Positions 8,467 to 17,692 of a DNA stretch of 64,000 nt are shown here, one piece after another. The DNA is taken from contig JACKNF010000001.1 in NCBI GenBank assembly GCA_024234995.1, positions 310,001 through 374,000 on the forward strand, in the 5' to 3' direction. The first letter of the stretch is position 1. The number at the start of each line of letters is the position of its first letter. The DNA is from Gammaproteobacteria bacterium (GTDB lineage Bacteria; Pseudomonadota; Gammaproteobacteria; Competibacterales; Competibacteraceae). A program made the position numbers and the translations under genes. Under the pieces are notes generated by a model. It had not been told where the DNA came from, searched no databases, and saw only the letters and a program-made list of their open reading frames with translations.

Positions 8467-9426
8467 ATGGTTCCAGGACCGATTTACGAAGTCCTACCAT
8501 ATGCTTATATGCTGGTCGGAGTATTCGCGGTTATCAGTATTGATATAATCATTGCAAAAATCTGCGGAATCATTCTTATGATTTTGGGAGGCGTGATTTA
8601 TCAGGCCAGAAGACGTTACCGCCACCGCAGGATGCGCTTTGAGGATATACAAGGCGCCAAGACCCGAGCAAAAAGAAAGGGAGCTGCTAGCAAACAGGAT
8701 ACTGTGAAATCCCAGCAGGATTTCCAAAAAGGGGAGGACAGTTATGAGATGGGCGACTACCCAGAGGCCGTCAAAGGGTACCTTAAGGCGGCCAAACAGG
8801 GTAATAGTTCGGCACAAGTCAATCTCGGGGCGATGTACGCCGAGGGCTTAGGGGTCGCTCAGGATTTTCAGGAAGCGCTGTTTTGGTATCGCGAAGCTGC
8901 CCAACAGGGAGATACAGTAGCGTACCTCAACCTGGGGGTTATGTATGTTGAAGGTCAAGGCGTGCCTCGGGATCTTCAGGAAGCACTCAAGCATTATCGC
9001 AAAGCAGCGGGCCAAGGCAATGCGTTGGCTCAATTCAACTTAGGAATGATGTACGAGCAAAATAACGATACTTTGTCTCTGCAAGAGGCAGCAACCTGGT
9101 ATCAACAAGCAGCTGAACAAGACTATGCGCCTGCTCAGGTTAATTTGGCCGTTATGTATGTCGAGGGCCAAGGTGTCCGCCAGGATTTCCAAAAAGCGCT
9201 GAAGTGGTATCAAAAAGCCGCTACGCAAAATTATGCGCCGGCACAATTCAATCTCGGAGTCATGTATTTTGAGGGCCATGAGGAAATACCGAAAGATTTG
9301 GTCATGGCCTACGTCTGGTTCTCCCGATCAGCAAATCAGGGTGATGAGGATGCTCAAATCATGCGGGACAAAGTCGCAAGCCGTTTAACATCCGAGCAAA
9401 AGGCCTATGCTCAACAACTTTTGTAA
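8467..9426 (+). CDS. Membrane-anchored Sel1-repeat protein
   Basis: This is a 319-residue protein. Residues about 10-50 form two adjacent hydrophobic helices, followed by a basic stretch (RRRYRHRRMR) that should face the cytoplasm. After a linker, six Sel1/TPR-like repeats run from about 95 to 300, with the hallmark A..LG.MY..G.GV..D..EA..WY..AA pattern (for example AQVNLGAMYAEGLGV). Sel1 repeats mediate protein contacts; the partner is unknown. The start is supported by a GGAG site eight bases upstream. It is divergent from pepN across an AT-rich 240-bp region and has no operon partner. Confidence 0.88.
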   Translation: MVPGPIYEVLPYAYMLVGVFAVISIDIIIAKICGIILMILGGVIYQARRRYRHRRMRFEDIQGAKTRAKRKGAASKQDTVKSQQDFQKGEDSYEMGDYPEAVKGYLKAAKQGNSSAQVNLGAMYAEGLGVAQDFQEALFWYREAAQQGDTVAYLNLGVMYVEGQGVPRDLQEALKHYRKAAGQGNALAQFNLGMMYEQNNDTLSLQEAATWYQQAAEQDYAPAQVNLAVMYVEGQGVRQDFQKALKWYQKAATQNYAPAQFNLGVMYFEGHEEIPKDLVMAYVWFSRSANQGDEDAQIMRDKVASRLTSEQKAYAQQLL

Positions 9427-9676
9427 GATTTTGTAAGCGCCTGACAAATTGGTTCTTTTTATCGGACCGGCATTTGCCCGTAATGACCTGCCTAAAGGCA
9501 CCAGGGCAATCACGCTATATGGTTTTTCCGAATTTTATCAATCAGTTGCAGATAACGAATATCATTCTTAGAAGTTGATATTCAAAAGAATCAATATATT
9601 ATGCTTAGTATGGCGCAATGTATAGCGCAATTACCTTGCGATAGGCACAATCGCCTCACACCTTGATGTATTAAGT

Positions 9677-11233
9677 ATGAGAAAATCATTATTCTTGCTG
9701 GCGTTTTTCATACTGTTGCCTGCGTGGGCAGGTATTCCTGCCACACCCGTGATGACCCTTTATCAGTTCAATGGGAATCTTGAAATTCCTTATTACGACC
9801 TCAGGAGTTTTGAGAAATCCGGCGCATCCCGGCCTGCTGGCAGCTTGGCGCAGGGGACATCCCTAATTCCTTGTTTGGTTGTGAGAAATGGCCGTCCGTT
9901 AACAGACCGCCAAGGCACTCCCTATGTTGGCTTTCGAATCGTTGTCAACTCACGTGCAGCAGTGCCAGCTTCTACTGCGGTCTTTAAGACAGCACTTAAG
10001 CAACGCCAGGCCATGAGCGCCGCTAACCATCATTGCGATGCTGCTGTTCAATATGTGATGAATGTTCGCAAGATGTATGCAATGGAAAAAGCGCCTTTTT
10101 TTGACCCTCCTTTCTTAGCCAGAATCAACCATGCTACCCCGAAACGGCCATACCAAAATGAGCTGGATCAGATCATCCAGGCTTTTCATAACTCATCGTA
10201 TTGTGCAGCAGCCAATCACCGTCTGATCGGACGCCGTCATACTTTACAGCAAGCTTGGGATCGCTTCATTGGCGCGCAGCGGAACCAATGGCCTCGCCAG
10301 ATCCTGCAACGGGCTAAGCATTTGGATTATGTGATGCGTACCGCGATTTTCGAAGGACACTTAGACCGGGGTTGCAATGCCTATGGCGCTTGTGAACGGA
10401 ATATTATTGCATTGTCCATTCGCAACCGGGCCAGGGAATCTTGTTCAAAAGGCCAAGGATGTCGATTTCAAGGAGATTTTCAAGGTGTATCATCCAAGGT
10501 TTCTCAATACAACATCTGGGATGAATACCTGACCCAAATATCTGGATTGACTTCCTGTTTTTTGCGCCAGGATTTGGGCAGTGATTCATCGGTTATGGGT
10601 GGCCGCGATGATTATAATGTTGCCTATTACGACAAAATTCAGGCGATGTATCGGCAAAATCTGCCTGATATTCAACGAATCCTTTTTGGTAAGGATCATG
10701 ATCTCCAAGCGGTTTTTCCTAATGTTTCGTTAAAACGCCTTAAAAAATTAAGACATTATTACCACGCTCCAGCGATGGGCCAATGTTTCCCTCATCATAA
10801 CCGGGTGGAATATATGTCAGGCGCAATAGCTCGTAAGGGGCAGGATTTTGCCTTGATTGCCAACACGCGCATTCGAGTAGATCAACGGCATCAGGAAGGA
10901 TATTTTTTTCAGGATTTCGTCGTACAACAACAACCGGATAAAGATGTCGTGAGTTTGATTGATCGTTATCCAGGTTTCATTGTGGATGGCAGGAAAGTCT
11001 CGTTGAGAACAGCTTCAGGTTGTCCACCTTATGGAATTCCGCGTGGATGCCGGTTTAACACGATTGGCCGCTACCGCAAAACGCCTTCCTGGTTGAAATC
11101 GGGGACACCACTGGCGTTGACATGCCGTATTTGTGACCGTGGAGAACAATGTAAAGGCCGGGGATCTTTACAAGAGGTCACGATCGGTGGCGTGTGTGAT
11201 ACTCAGATGCGGCCGGTTGCTGCTGTTGATTAG
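9677..11233 (+). CDS. Exported cysteine-rich protein of unknown function
   Basis: This is a 518-residue protein with a clear Sec signal peptide (MRKSLFLLAFFILLPAWAG, probable cleavage after AWA). The mature part has fifteen cysteines, several in close pairs (GCNAYGAC, CSKGQGC, CRICDRGEQC), which suggests disulfides in the periplasm or outside the cell. It is strongly basic and His/Arg/Tyr-rich (FHNSSYCAAANHRLIGRRHT). I recognise no enzyme motif. It stands alone, with about 250 bp of AT-rich DNA upstream and a tRNA gene on the other strand downstream. Codon and base use look more AT-rich than the housekeeping neighbours. No function is proposed. Confidence 0.75.
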   Translation: MRKSLFLLAFFILLPAWAGIPATPVMTLYQFNGNLEIPYYDLRSFEKSGASRPAGSLAQGTSLIPCLVVRNGRPLTDRQGTPYVGFRIVVNSRAAVPASTAVFKTALKQRQAMSAANHHCDAAVQYVMNVRKMYAMEKAPFFDPPFLARINHATPKRPYQNELDQIIQAFHNSSYCAAANHRLIGRRHTLQQAWDRFIGAQRNQWPRQILQRAKHLDYVMRTAIFEGHLDRGCNAYGACERNIIALSIRNRARESCSKGQGCRFQGDFQGVSSKVSQYNIWDEYLTQISGLTSCFLRQDLGSDSSVMGGRDDYNVAYYDKIQAMYRQNLPDIQRILFGKDHDLQAVFPNVSLKRLKKLRHYYHAPAMGQCFPHHNRVEYMSGAIARKGQDFALIANTRIRVDQRHQEGYFFQDFVVQQQPDKDVVSLIDRYPGFIVDGRKVSLRTASGCPPYGIPRGCRFNTIGRYRKTPSWLKSGTPLALTCRICDRGEQCKGRGSLQEVTIGGVCDTQMRPVAAVD

Positions 11234-11309
11234 GCTCTTTCGAATGAACATACCTTGCGCTTTAAGCACTTGGACGCAAAGCGGCAAGCAGGCTAACTTG
11301 TTGAAAACA

Positions 11310-11386
11310 TGGTGCCCCGAACAGGATTCGAACCTGTGGCCTCACCCTTAGGAGGGGTGCGCTCTATCCATCTGAGCTACCGGGGC
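11310..11386 (-). tRNA. tRNA-Arg (anticodon CCT)
   Basis: The minus strand reads a 77-nt cloverleaf: acceptor GCCCCGG, D arm AGCTCAGATGGATAGAGC, anticodon loop CTCCTAA in a CACCC/GGGTG stem, T loop TTCGAAT, and an encoded CCA end (11310-11312). It decodes the rare AGG codon. Confidence 0.97.
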
Positions 11387-11534
11387 AAAAACGCAGGGGT
11401 TTCAGGAAATTCTGGAGAAATTAGATAACCCTTAACCGGGTTAATGTGCGTATGAGTTTAAGGATAGCCGATGATCGCTTCCGCAAACAAGCGGAACTGC
11501 TTCACATCTCTCCTACCCTGTTCCGTTATTGTCG

Positions 11535-12284
11535 TCAGTTCAGTTGGAACTCACGCCGGCGGGCATCTGCCCAAGTTATTTCAACCATGTGGACACTGCC
11601 GCTGTTGTTCACCAGCAGCGCAGTTGAAGAACGAGTGCCGTAGCCAGGTGCGTCAATGAAAATTGACGATAGCCAACGCTCCCATTCGAGCGGAACGCCG
11701 GTTTCGGGTAATTCAGCATCCGGGGCGATGCTGCGATCAGTCAGCACTTCCAGCAGATCGTCCGGTGCCGGATCAAACTGCTGTTCCAACCGGCTGCGCA
11801 GCAAGAATAAGCCCCGCTGCACTTTGGGCCAAGGCGTATCGAGCAAGTGATTGCTAAGACCGTACCATCCTGGCAGCAAAGTCTGAATCTCGCCGGTGCG
11901 ATTGGAATGATAGTAGAGACCCGTTTTATCGCCCAACAGCAGGTTAAAACCGTTGTAGCAGCTGGCGGCCGGCCGCAATTGTTCCAGATAATCGATTGCT
12001 GGTTGTGGGCTTTGCAGATAATCGGCCACCAGTCGACCCCGCGAAGGTGCATCTGACCGGACCCGGCTAGGATCACGGTAGTTGGTAATAGCGGCGAAGC
12101 GGCCAGAGCGGCTGATCCCCATCCAGGTGCCTCCTTCCTGGAGATCACGGCCAGCTAGCACTTGCGGTGCTTCATCCCAAAACGCCAGGGGTGCGGTAGG
12201 CCGCTCGTGGAACTCGTCACGATTGGCGGCGACCATCAGCTCATAACCGGAATGACAACGATATGCGATCAAAATCAAGCACAT
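11535..12284 (-). CDS. NRDE (TANGO2) family protein
   Basis: This is a 249-residue protein starting MCLILIAYRCHSGYELMVAANRDEFHERPTAP. The Cys2 N-terminus and the NRDE motif (about residues 20-23) define the family, with further conserved stretches GGTWMGIS and FAAITNYRDP. The N-terminal MC suggests an Ntn-hydrolase-like fold. Bacterial roles are poorly defined; animal TANGO2 has been linked to heme and lipid handling. It starts two bases after the stop of the response regulator gene, so both are probably on one transcript. Confidence 0.9.
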   Translation of the reverse strand: MCLILIAYRCHSGYELMVAANRDEFHERPTAPLAFWDEAPQVLAGRDLQEGGTWMGISRSGRFAAITNYRDPSRVRSDAPSRGRLVADYLQSPQPAIDYLEQLRPAASCYNGFNLLLGDKTGLYYHSNRTGEIQTLLPGWYGLSNHLLDTPWPKVQRGLFLLRSRLEQQFDPAPDDLLEVLTDRSIAPDAELPETGVPLEWERWLSSIFIDAPGYGTRSSTALLVNNSGSVHMVEITWADARRREFQLN

Positions 12285-12286
12285 GA

Positions 12287-12970
12287 TTACCCGTCCGGGG
12301 CATAAAGTTTGAGAATTCCTAAGGCCATCGCCATCCGGATTAATTGCGACAACGTGCGGGCTTCCATCTTTTGCATGACCTTGGCCCGGTGAACTTCCAC
12401 TGTCTTGCGGCTCAGGTCCAGTTGCTCGGCGATTTCCCGATTGGATAATCCATCGACGACCTGCCGCAAGATATCTTGCTCACGCGGGGTTAAAGTCTCA
12501 AACCGGCTCAACAATACTTGTCGCCATGCCCGGGTTCGCCGCCTATTCTGATCCTCAGCCACCGCGTGATGAATGCAATCCAAAAACCATTGTTCATTAA
12601 GAGGTTTTTCAAGAAAATCTATCGCGCCCTGCTTCATGGCGTTGACTGCAGTCGCAACATCACCCCGCGGAGCGATAACGATGACTGGCAGATCGACACC
12701 TTGTTCGCGCAAAATCTGCTGGGCGCTAACCTTGGCGCGTCCCGCAATCCGGATGTCAAGCAACAGGCAGCCAGGTTGCTCTGGCTGGTAGGCCGTTAGG
12801 AACGCCTCAATTTCGCCGAAAGTCCGGACATACAGACCGACTGACTCTACCAGCCGCCGGAGAGAATCACGCAGCCGGGCCTCAGGATCCAGAATGTAGA
12901 CAATCGGTGTATGACAATGGCTCACGGTTTCCAGCATATCGGAAAAGGGAAGAATTACAGTATAAAACAT
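12287..12970 (-). CDS. FixJ/NarL-type response regulator, orphan
   Basis: This is a 227-residue regulator. A receiver domain (about residues 20-140) has the phosphoacceptor Asp in CLLLDIRIAG and the conserved Lys in FLEKPLNEQ. A LuxR-type helix-turn-helix follows (LTPREQDILRQVVDGLSNREIAEQLDLSRKTVEVHRAKVMQKM). The usual switch Thr/Ser after beta-4 is Ala (VIVIAPRGD), and the N-terminal acidic pair is LDPE, so phospho-signalling may be altered. No histidine kinase is adjacent. The start is uncertain: ATG 12970 has no clear ribosome site, and an internal ATG or GTG 30-45 bases downstream is possible. It is the promoter-proximal partner of the NRDE gene. Confidence 0.88.
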   Translation of the reverse strand: MFYTVILPFSDMLETVSHCHTPIVYILDPEARLRDSLRRLVESVGLYVRTFGEIEAFLTAYQPEQPGCLLLDIRIAGRAKVSAQQILREQGVDLPVIVIAPRGDVATAVNAMKQGAIDFLEKPLNEQWFLDCIHHAVAEDQNRRRTRAWRQVLLSRFETLTPREQDILRQVVDGLSNREIAEQLDLSRKTVEVHRAKVMQKMEARTLSQLIRMAMALGILKLYAPDG

Positions 12971-13045
12971 TCAGCCATGATCAGTGGAATTGGCTACAAT
13001 TTTCTGATTCCTTGAAAGCTTATCAATTCTTGGAGAATCAACGCC

Positions 13046-13843
13046 ATGACTATCATCTCTTCCTCTCAAGACGCCCTTGTGCTACGCCAGGATGAAGCCG
13101 GAGTTGCTACCCTGACCCTCAATCGGCCTAAGCATTACAATGTACTGTCAACAGCGATGCTTGATGCGTTGCAGGCAGCGTTGAATGCGATTGCCGCTGA
13201 TGAATCAATTCAGGTGGTAGTGATTGCCGGCAGCGGTCCCGCATTCTGCGCGGGCCATGATCTCAAGGAGATGCGTGCTCAGGATAGCCGCGCTTTCCAT
13301 CAAGCGCTGTTCACTCAGTGCGGACAAGCGATGCTGACCATTAACCGCCTGCCGCAACCCGTGATCGCTCGGGTCCACGGTATCGCTACCGCTGCTGGTT
13401 GCCAGTTGGTTGCAGCGTGCGATCTAGCAGTCGCGTCTGATAATGCACGTTTCGCTACTTCCGGCATCAATGTCGGCCTGTTCTGCTCCAGTCCTGGGGT
13501 GGCGCTGAGCCGGAATCTCGGTCGCAAGCAAGCATTAGAATTGTTACTGACCGGTGATTTCATCGACGCGCAGACCGCGTTACAGCAGGGATTGATTAAC
13601 CGGGTGGTTCCGCTCGAACAATTAGATGCGGCTGTTTGGCAACTCGCCGGATCGATCTGCAATAAATCTCAATTGGCGATTCGTATGGGCAAGGAGCTGT
13701 TCTACCGGCAGTTGGATTTGAGCCTGGAGGATGCCTATGCGTGTGCCACTGAAATCATGGCCTGCAATTTGGACAGCGAGGATGCCCGCGAAGGCATTGA
13801 CGCCTTTATTGGCAAACGCAAACCACAATGGAAAGGGTGTTAG
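13046..13843 (+). CDS. Enoyl-CoA hydratase/isomerase family protein
   Basis: This is a 265-residue crotonase-fold protein. The oxyanion-hole motifs are AFCAGHDLKEM (about residues 69-79) and HGIATAAGCQLVAACDLAVA (about 111-130). At the usual catalytic Glu positions it has Ala/Ser (SGINVGLFCSSPGVALSR), which matches the ECHDC3-like subgroup rather than canonical hydratases. The reaction is therefore uncertain. A GGAGA ribosome site precedes the ATG. It is divergent from the response regulator gene and not in an evident beta-oxidation operon. Confidence 0.88.
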   Translation: MTIISSSQDALVLRQDEAGVATLTLNRPKHYNVLSTAMLDALQAALNAIAADESIQVVVIAGSGPAFCAGHDLKEMRAQDSRAFHQALFTQCGQAMLTINRLPQPVIARVHGIATAAGCQLVAACDLAVASDNARFATSGINVGLFCSSPGVALSRNLGRKQALELLLTGDFIDAQTALQQGLINRVVPLEQLDAAVWQLAGSICNKSQLAIRMGKELFYRQLDLSLEDAYACATEIMACNLDSEDAREGIDAFIGKRKPQWKGC

Positions 13844-13890
13844 TGCGGCGTCAACATCCATTGAATGGATAAGCAATGCATTTTCCTGAG

Positions 13891-13935
13891 AGTCCGCTTG
13901 CTAACGAGAATGGCAAAATTGCCCGCAAGCGGACT
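13891..13935. repeat. Inverted repeat between enoyl-CoA hydratase and mfd
   Basis: An 11-bp perfect stem (AGTCCGCTTGC at 13891-13901, GCAAGCGGACT at 13925-13935) encloses a smaller GGCAA/TTGCC hairpin. It lies between convergent genes and has no T-run on either side, so it may be a factor-assisted terminator or a repeat element. Confidence 0.6.
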
Positions 13936-13958
13936 CCCTCTGAAGCAAGCTCTTGATT

Positions 13959-16900
13959 TCAAGATTTAATCTTACCCAGCAACCCTTCGACTTCCGCTGC
14001 CCGCACCTCAGCATTGGGTAATTCTTTAATAAAACGCAGTTTGTCCCGGCCATCAAGCTTGTAGAGCTTGGACTGGTGCTGAATCAGTTGCACTAGCTTG
14101 GCTGGATCCAGTTTTGGCTCTGGCCCGAATACGACTCGCCCTCCTTTCGGTCCTGCTTCGATCTTCTTTACTCCAATGGGTATCGCCAGCAGCTTCAGCC
14201 CGGTCACTCGAAATAAGTTTTTAACCGGTTGTGGCAGCAAGCCGAAGCGGTCAATCATCTCCACCTGTAATTCACGCAGTTCGTCATCATCACGCGCGTT
14301 CGCGATGCGCTTATACAGGATGAGCCGGCTGTGGACATCTGGCAGATAGTCATCGGGAATCAGTGCTGGGCTTTGTAAATCAACTTCCGGTCCGTGATTC
14401 AGTGGCCGATTCAGTTCTGGAATTTTCCCGGCTTTCAGCGCTTGCACCGCTCGCTCCAGCAGATCCATGTACAGGCTGAAACCGACTTCATGAATCTGAC
14501 CGCTCTGCGCCTCACCCAGCAATTCGCCTGCGCCGCGAATCTCGAGATCGTGACTGGCCAGCAGAAAACCGGCACCTAAATCCTCCAATGATTCAATCGC
14601 TTCGATACGTTTGACAGCATCGGCGGTCATCACTGATTTTGGCGGGACAAGCAGATACGCATAGGCCCGGTGGTGCGAGCGCCCGACCCGTCCGCGCAAT
14701 TGATGCAATTGCGCCAGCCCCAGCTTATCGGCGCGGTTGATGAGAATGGTATTTGCGCTGGGCACATCGATACCTGACTCGATGATCGTAGTGCAAACGA
14801 GCAGGTTGCAGCGGCGATGGTAGAAATTCAGCATCACTTGTTCCAGCTCCCGCTCGCGCATCTGGCCATGTGCTACGGCGATCCGCGCCTGCGGCGCCAG
14901 TTCTGCAATCTGTGCCGCCATGCGCTGGATAGTTTCTACTTCATTGTGCAGGAAATAGATTTGCCCGCCGCGCTTTAATTCCCGCTGGCAGGCTTCGCGA
15001 ATGGTTGCCGGGTTCCACTGACTGACAAAGGTCTTGACCGCCAAGCGTCCTGCGGGCGGTGTGGCGATAATCGACAGATCACGCAACCCGGCCATTGCCA
15101 TATTTAACGTGCGAGGAATTGGGGTGGCAGTCAGGGTCAGGATGTCTACCTCGGCGCGCAGGGCTTTCAGGCGTTCCTTATGCCGCACGCCGAAACGATG
15201 CTCCTCATCCACGACGACCAGCCCGATTTGTTTGAATTGTACGCTGTCCTGCAACAGCTTGTGGGTGCCAATCAGAATGTCGACTTTGCCTTCAGCCAGT
15301 GCTTTGAGCGTCTCCGTCTGCTGCTTGGGTGAGCGGAACCGGGACAAGAGCTCAATTCGCACGGGCCAGTCAGCGAAGCGGTCGAGGAAATTCTGGTAAT
15401 GCTGCTGAGCCAGCAAGGTCGTTGGTGTTAAAACCGCCACCTGCCGCGCATCCTGCACCGCTACGAATGCTGCGCGCATTGCCACTTCGGTCTTGCCAAA
15501 GCCAACATCGCCGCACACGACCCGATCCATCGGTTTTGCGGATCGCAGATCGGCAATCACCGCTTCAATGGCGGCCTGTTGATCTGCGGTTTCCTCGAAG
15601 GGGAAAGCCGCAGAAAAAGCAATGTAGTCAGCTTCGCTAAGACCAAAGGCGTGACCTGGCCGGGCCTCGCGGCGCGCATAGAGATCGAGTAACTCCGCCG
15701 CTGCATCACTGACTTGCTCCGCGGCTTTGCGTTTAGCTTTTTCCCATTGACCGCTGCCCAGTTTGTGCAAAGGCGCATTCTCCGGGGCAGCTCCGGTATA
15801 GCGGCTAAGCAGATGCAGCGCGGCGACGGGAACATACAGCCGGTCACTGCCAGCATACTCGACCACCACGAATTCACCATCGATACCGGCGGCTTCCAAT
15901 CGCTGCAACCCGGTGTAGCGGCCAATACCATGCTCTTCATGTACGATCGGCGCACCCAAGCTGAGATCGCTCAGATTGCGGATGATGGTGTCGGGATCAC
16001 GGCTCTGGACGCGCCGCCGCACCTGCCGCACCCGTTCGCCGTATAACTGCGGCTCGGCGATGATCGCCAGCGGCGGTCCGGTAAGCAGCAGCCCTTGCTC
16101 CAACGGCGCCACGGTTAGCGCCAGCCGCAACTCCTCCCGTGACAGAAACTCCGCCCAGCCTGTGCAGATGACCGGCCGCAGACCGTAGCCGCGCAGCATC
16201 TCCAACAGCACTTCACGGCGGCCGGCAGATTCAGCAGCGATGAGCACTCGTCCGGGAAATCCGGCTAAGAATTGCTCCAGTGCGTGAGCCGGCCGTTCAT
16301 GGCGAGGTTCAAAGGGCAAGGCTGGCGGTGGCAGGGTTGGGTAATTGATACCAGAACCCTGGCCTTCTGGCGGGAGAAGATTGAGGGAGGAAGGTTGAGC
16401 AGGCGCCAATTCAACCCGTGGCCAGCGAGCGAGCGCCCGGTCTACCTGGGCGGCTTCTAGAAACAGCAATGGTGGTGGCAACAGCGGCCGTTCGGCGTCA
16501 TACCGGTACTGTTCGTAGCGGTCCATGATCTGTTCCTGGAAAGCCGCCATTGCAGCATCCACGCCTTCCAGCCGGATCGCTAGGGTGCTCTCCGGCAAAT
16601 GATCAAACAGCGTCGCCGCCTGTTCGAAAAACAGCGGCAGGTAATACTCGATACCGCCGGGTGCGTGGCCAGCACTTACTTCGCGGTAGATCATGCTCCG
16701 CTGTGGATCACCTTCAAACTGGCGGCGCCAGGCTTGGCGGAAGCGGGTAATGGACTCTTTATCCAGCGCCAGCTCACGCGCTGGCAGCAATTTGATGCAG
16801 TTGACCTTATCCACTGACAATTGGGTATCGGGGTCGAAATCACGGATGCTTTCCACTTCGTCATCGAACAGTTCGATCCGGTAAGGCCGCTCAGCGCCCA

Positions 16901-17450
16901 TTGGAAACAAATCAAGGATCGATCCGCGTACTGCAAATTCACCGTGCTCCACCACCTGCGATACGCAGCTATAACCCGCTGCTTCCAGGCGCTGGCGAAA
17001 CAGGTCCAGCGCCAGCCGTTCACCAACCGTGAGCAACAAAGCGTAGCGATCCAGATAATCGCGCGGCGCCAGCCGTTGCATCAAAGTCGCTACTGGGGTT
17101 ACCAGCACGCCACGCCGCCGCTGCGGCAACTGGTACAAGGTTGCCAATCGCTGCGAGAGGATGTCTTGATGCGGGGAAAATCCGTCGTAGGGCAAGGTTT
17201 CCCAGTCCGGGAACGCCAGAATTTCTAGATCGGCTCCACCGAATACCTGCAGTTCAGTTTCCAGCCGCAGGGCTGTCTGACTGTCTGGCACGATGACCAG
17301 CACCAAGCCGCGAAAGCGGGTAGCAGCGGCGATCAGTAGAGCAGGGCCTGCACCATGCAGTTGGCTCCAAAGCAGCGGTTGACGGTTATCGGGAGGAAGA
17401 ACGGCTTGCAATGGTGATGACAGGGTTGGGTTCTGAACGGTGGCCGGCAT
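13959..17450 (-). CDS. mfd: Transcription-repair coupling factor Mfd
   Basis: This protein displaces stalled RNA polymerase and recruits UvrA. At 1163 residues it has the complete layout: a UvrB-like N-terminal module, the RNA polymerase-interacting domain with the IVHEEHGIGRYTGL motif, a superfamily 2 translocase with Walker A GDVGFGKTEVAMRAA and the DEEH box VVDEEHRFGVRHKERL, helicase motif VI QLRGRVGRS, and the TRCF C-terminal domain. A Pro-rich segment (LNLLPPEGQG to LPPPALPFEP) in the UvrB-like part coincides with a small palindromic repeat at 16351-16370. The gene stands alone on the minus strand. Confidence 0.98.
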   Translation of the reverse strand: MPATVQNPTLSSPLQAVLPPDNRQPLLWSQLHGAGPALLIAAATRFRGLVLVIVPDSQTALRLETELQVFGGADLEILAFPDWETLPYDGFSPHQDILSQRLATLYQLPQRRRGVLVTPVATLMQRLAPRDYLDRYALLLTVGERLALDLFRQRLEAAGYSCVSQVVEHGEFAVRGSILDLFPMGAERPYRIELFDDEVESIRDFDPDTQLSVDKVNCIKLLPARELALDKESITRFRQAWRRQFEGDPQRSMIYREVSAGHAPGGIEYYLPLFFEQAATLFDHLPESTLAIRLEGVDAAMAAFQEQIMDRYEQYRYDAERPLLPPPLLFLEAAQVDRALARWPRVELAPAQPSSLNLLPPEGQGSGINYPTLPPPALPFEPRHERPAHALEQFLAGFPGRVLIAAESAGRREVLLEMLRGYGLRPVICTGWAEFLSREELRLALTVAPLEQGLLLTGPPLAIIAEPQLYGERVRQVRRRVQSRDPDTIIRNLSDLSLGAPIVHEEHGIGRYTGLQRLEAAGIDGEFVVVEYAGSDRLYVPVAALHLLSRYTGAAPENAPLHKLGSGQWEKAKRKAAEQVSDAAAELLDLYARREARPGHAFGLSEADYIAFSAAFPFEETADQQAAIEAVIADLRSAKPMDRVVCGDVGFGKTEVAMRAAFVAVQDARQVAVLTPTTLLAQQHYQNFLDRFADWPVRIELLSRFRSPKQQTETLKALAEGKVDILIGTHKLLQDSVQFKQIGLVVVDEEHRFGVRHKERLKALRAEVDILTLTATPIPRTLNMAMAGLRDLSIIATPPAGRLAVKTFVSQWNPATIREACQRELKRGGQIYFLHNEVETIQRMAAQIAELAPQARIAVAHGQMRERELEQVMLNFYHRRCNLLVCTTIIESGIDVPSANTILINRADKLGLAQLHQLRGRVGRSHHRAYAYLLVPPKSVMTADAVKRIEAIESLEDLGAGFLLASHDLEIRGAGELLGEAQSGQIHEVGFSLYMDLLERAVQALKAGKIPELNRPLNHGPEVDLQSPALIPDDYLPDVHSRLILYKRIANARDDDELRELQVEMIDRFGLLPQPVKNLFRVTGLKLLAIPIGVKKIEAGPKGGRVVFGPEPKLDPAKLVQLIQHQSKLYKLDGRDKLRFIKELPNAEVRAAEVEGLLGKIKS
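16351..16370. repeat. Palindromic element inside mfd
   Basis: CCAGAA (16351-16356) and TTCTGG (16365-16370) form a stem over an eight-base loop, next to a CTTCTCCC / CCTTCCTCCCTC stretch on the minus strand. The same character is seen in intergenic repeats at about 24.1, 40.95 and 58.7 kb. It encodes part of a low-complexity Pro/Gly loop of Mfd in frame. Confidence 0.4.
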
Positions 17451-17692
17451 GGATTTCGAGTGATGCGCATGAAAGGGAATGTCATTCTAACATCAGTACC
17501 TGCTGGCCGCGTGGGAGACTCCAGATAAGCAGTCTTCGTCGATCATCGCCTGTTTCAACAAAAAAATTTGATCGTTCAGCTACTCTTGAACAATGGAAAT
17601 CGTTAATCGGGTCATCCTGGCTATATTGCCCCCCGATTCCACGCTTCAAGCCATGATTGATAAAAACGACCTGACGAAAAGAGAGGCTCCCC

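Noticed and set aside
11234..11534. Possible integration site at tRNA-Arg
   Set aside because: No integrase gene or repeated tRNA 3' end is seen nearby in the window.
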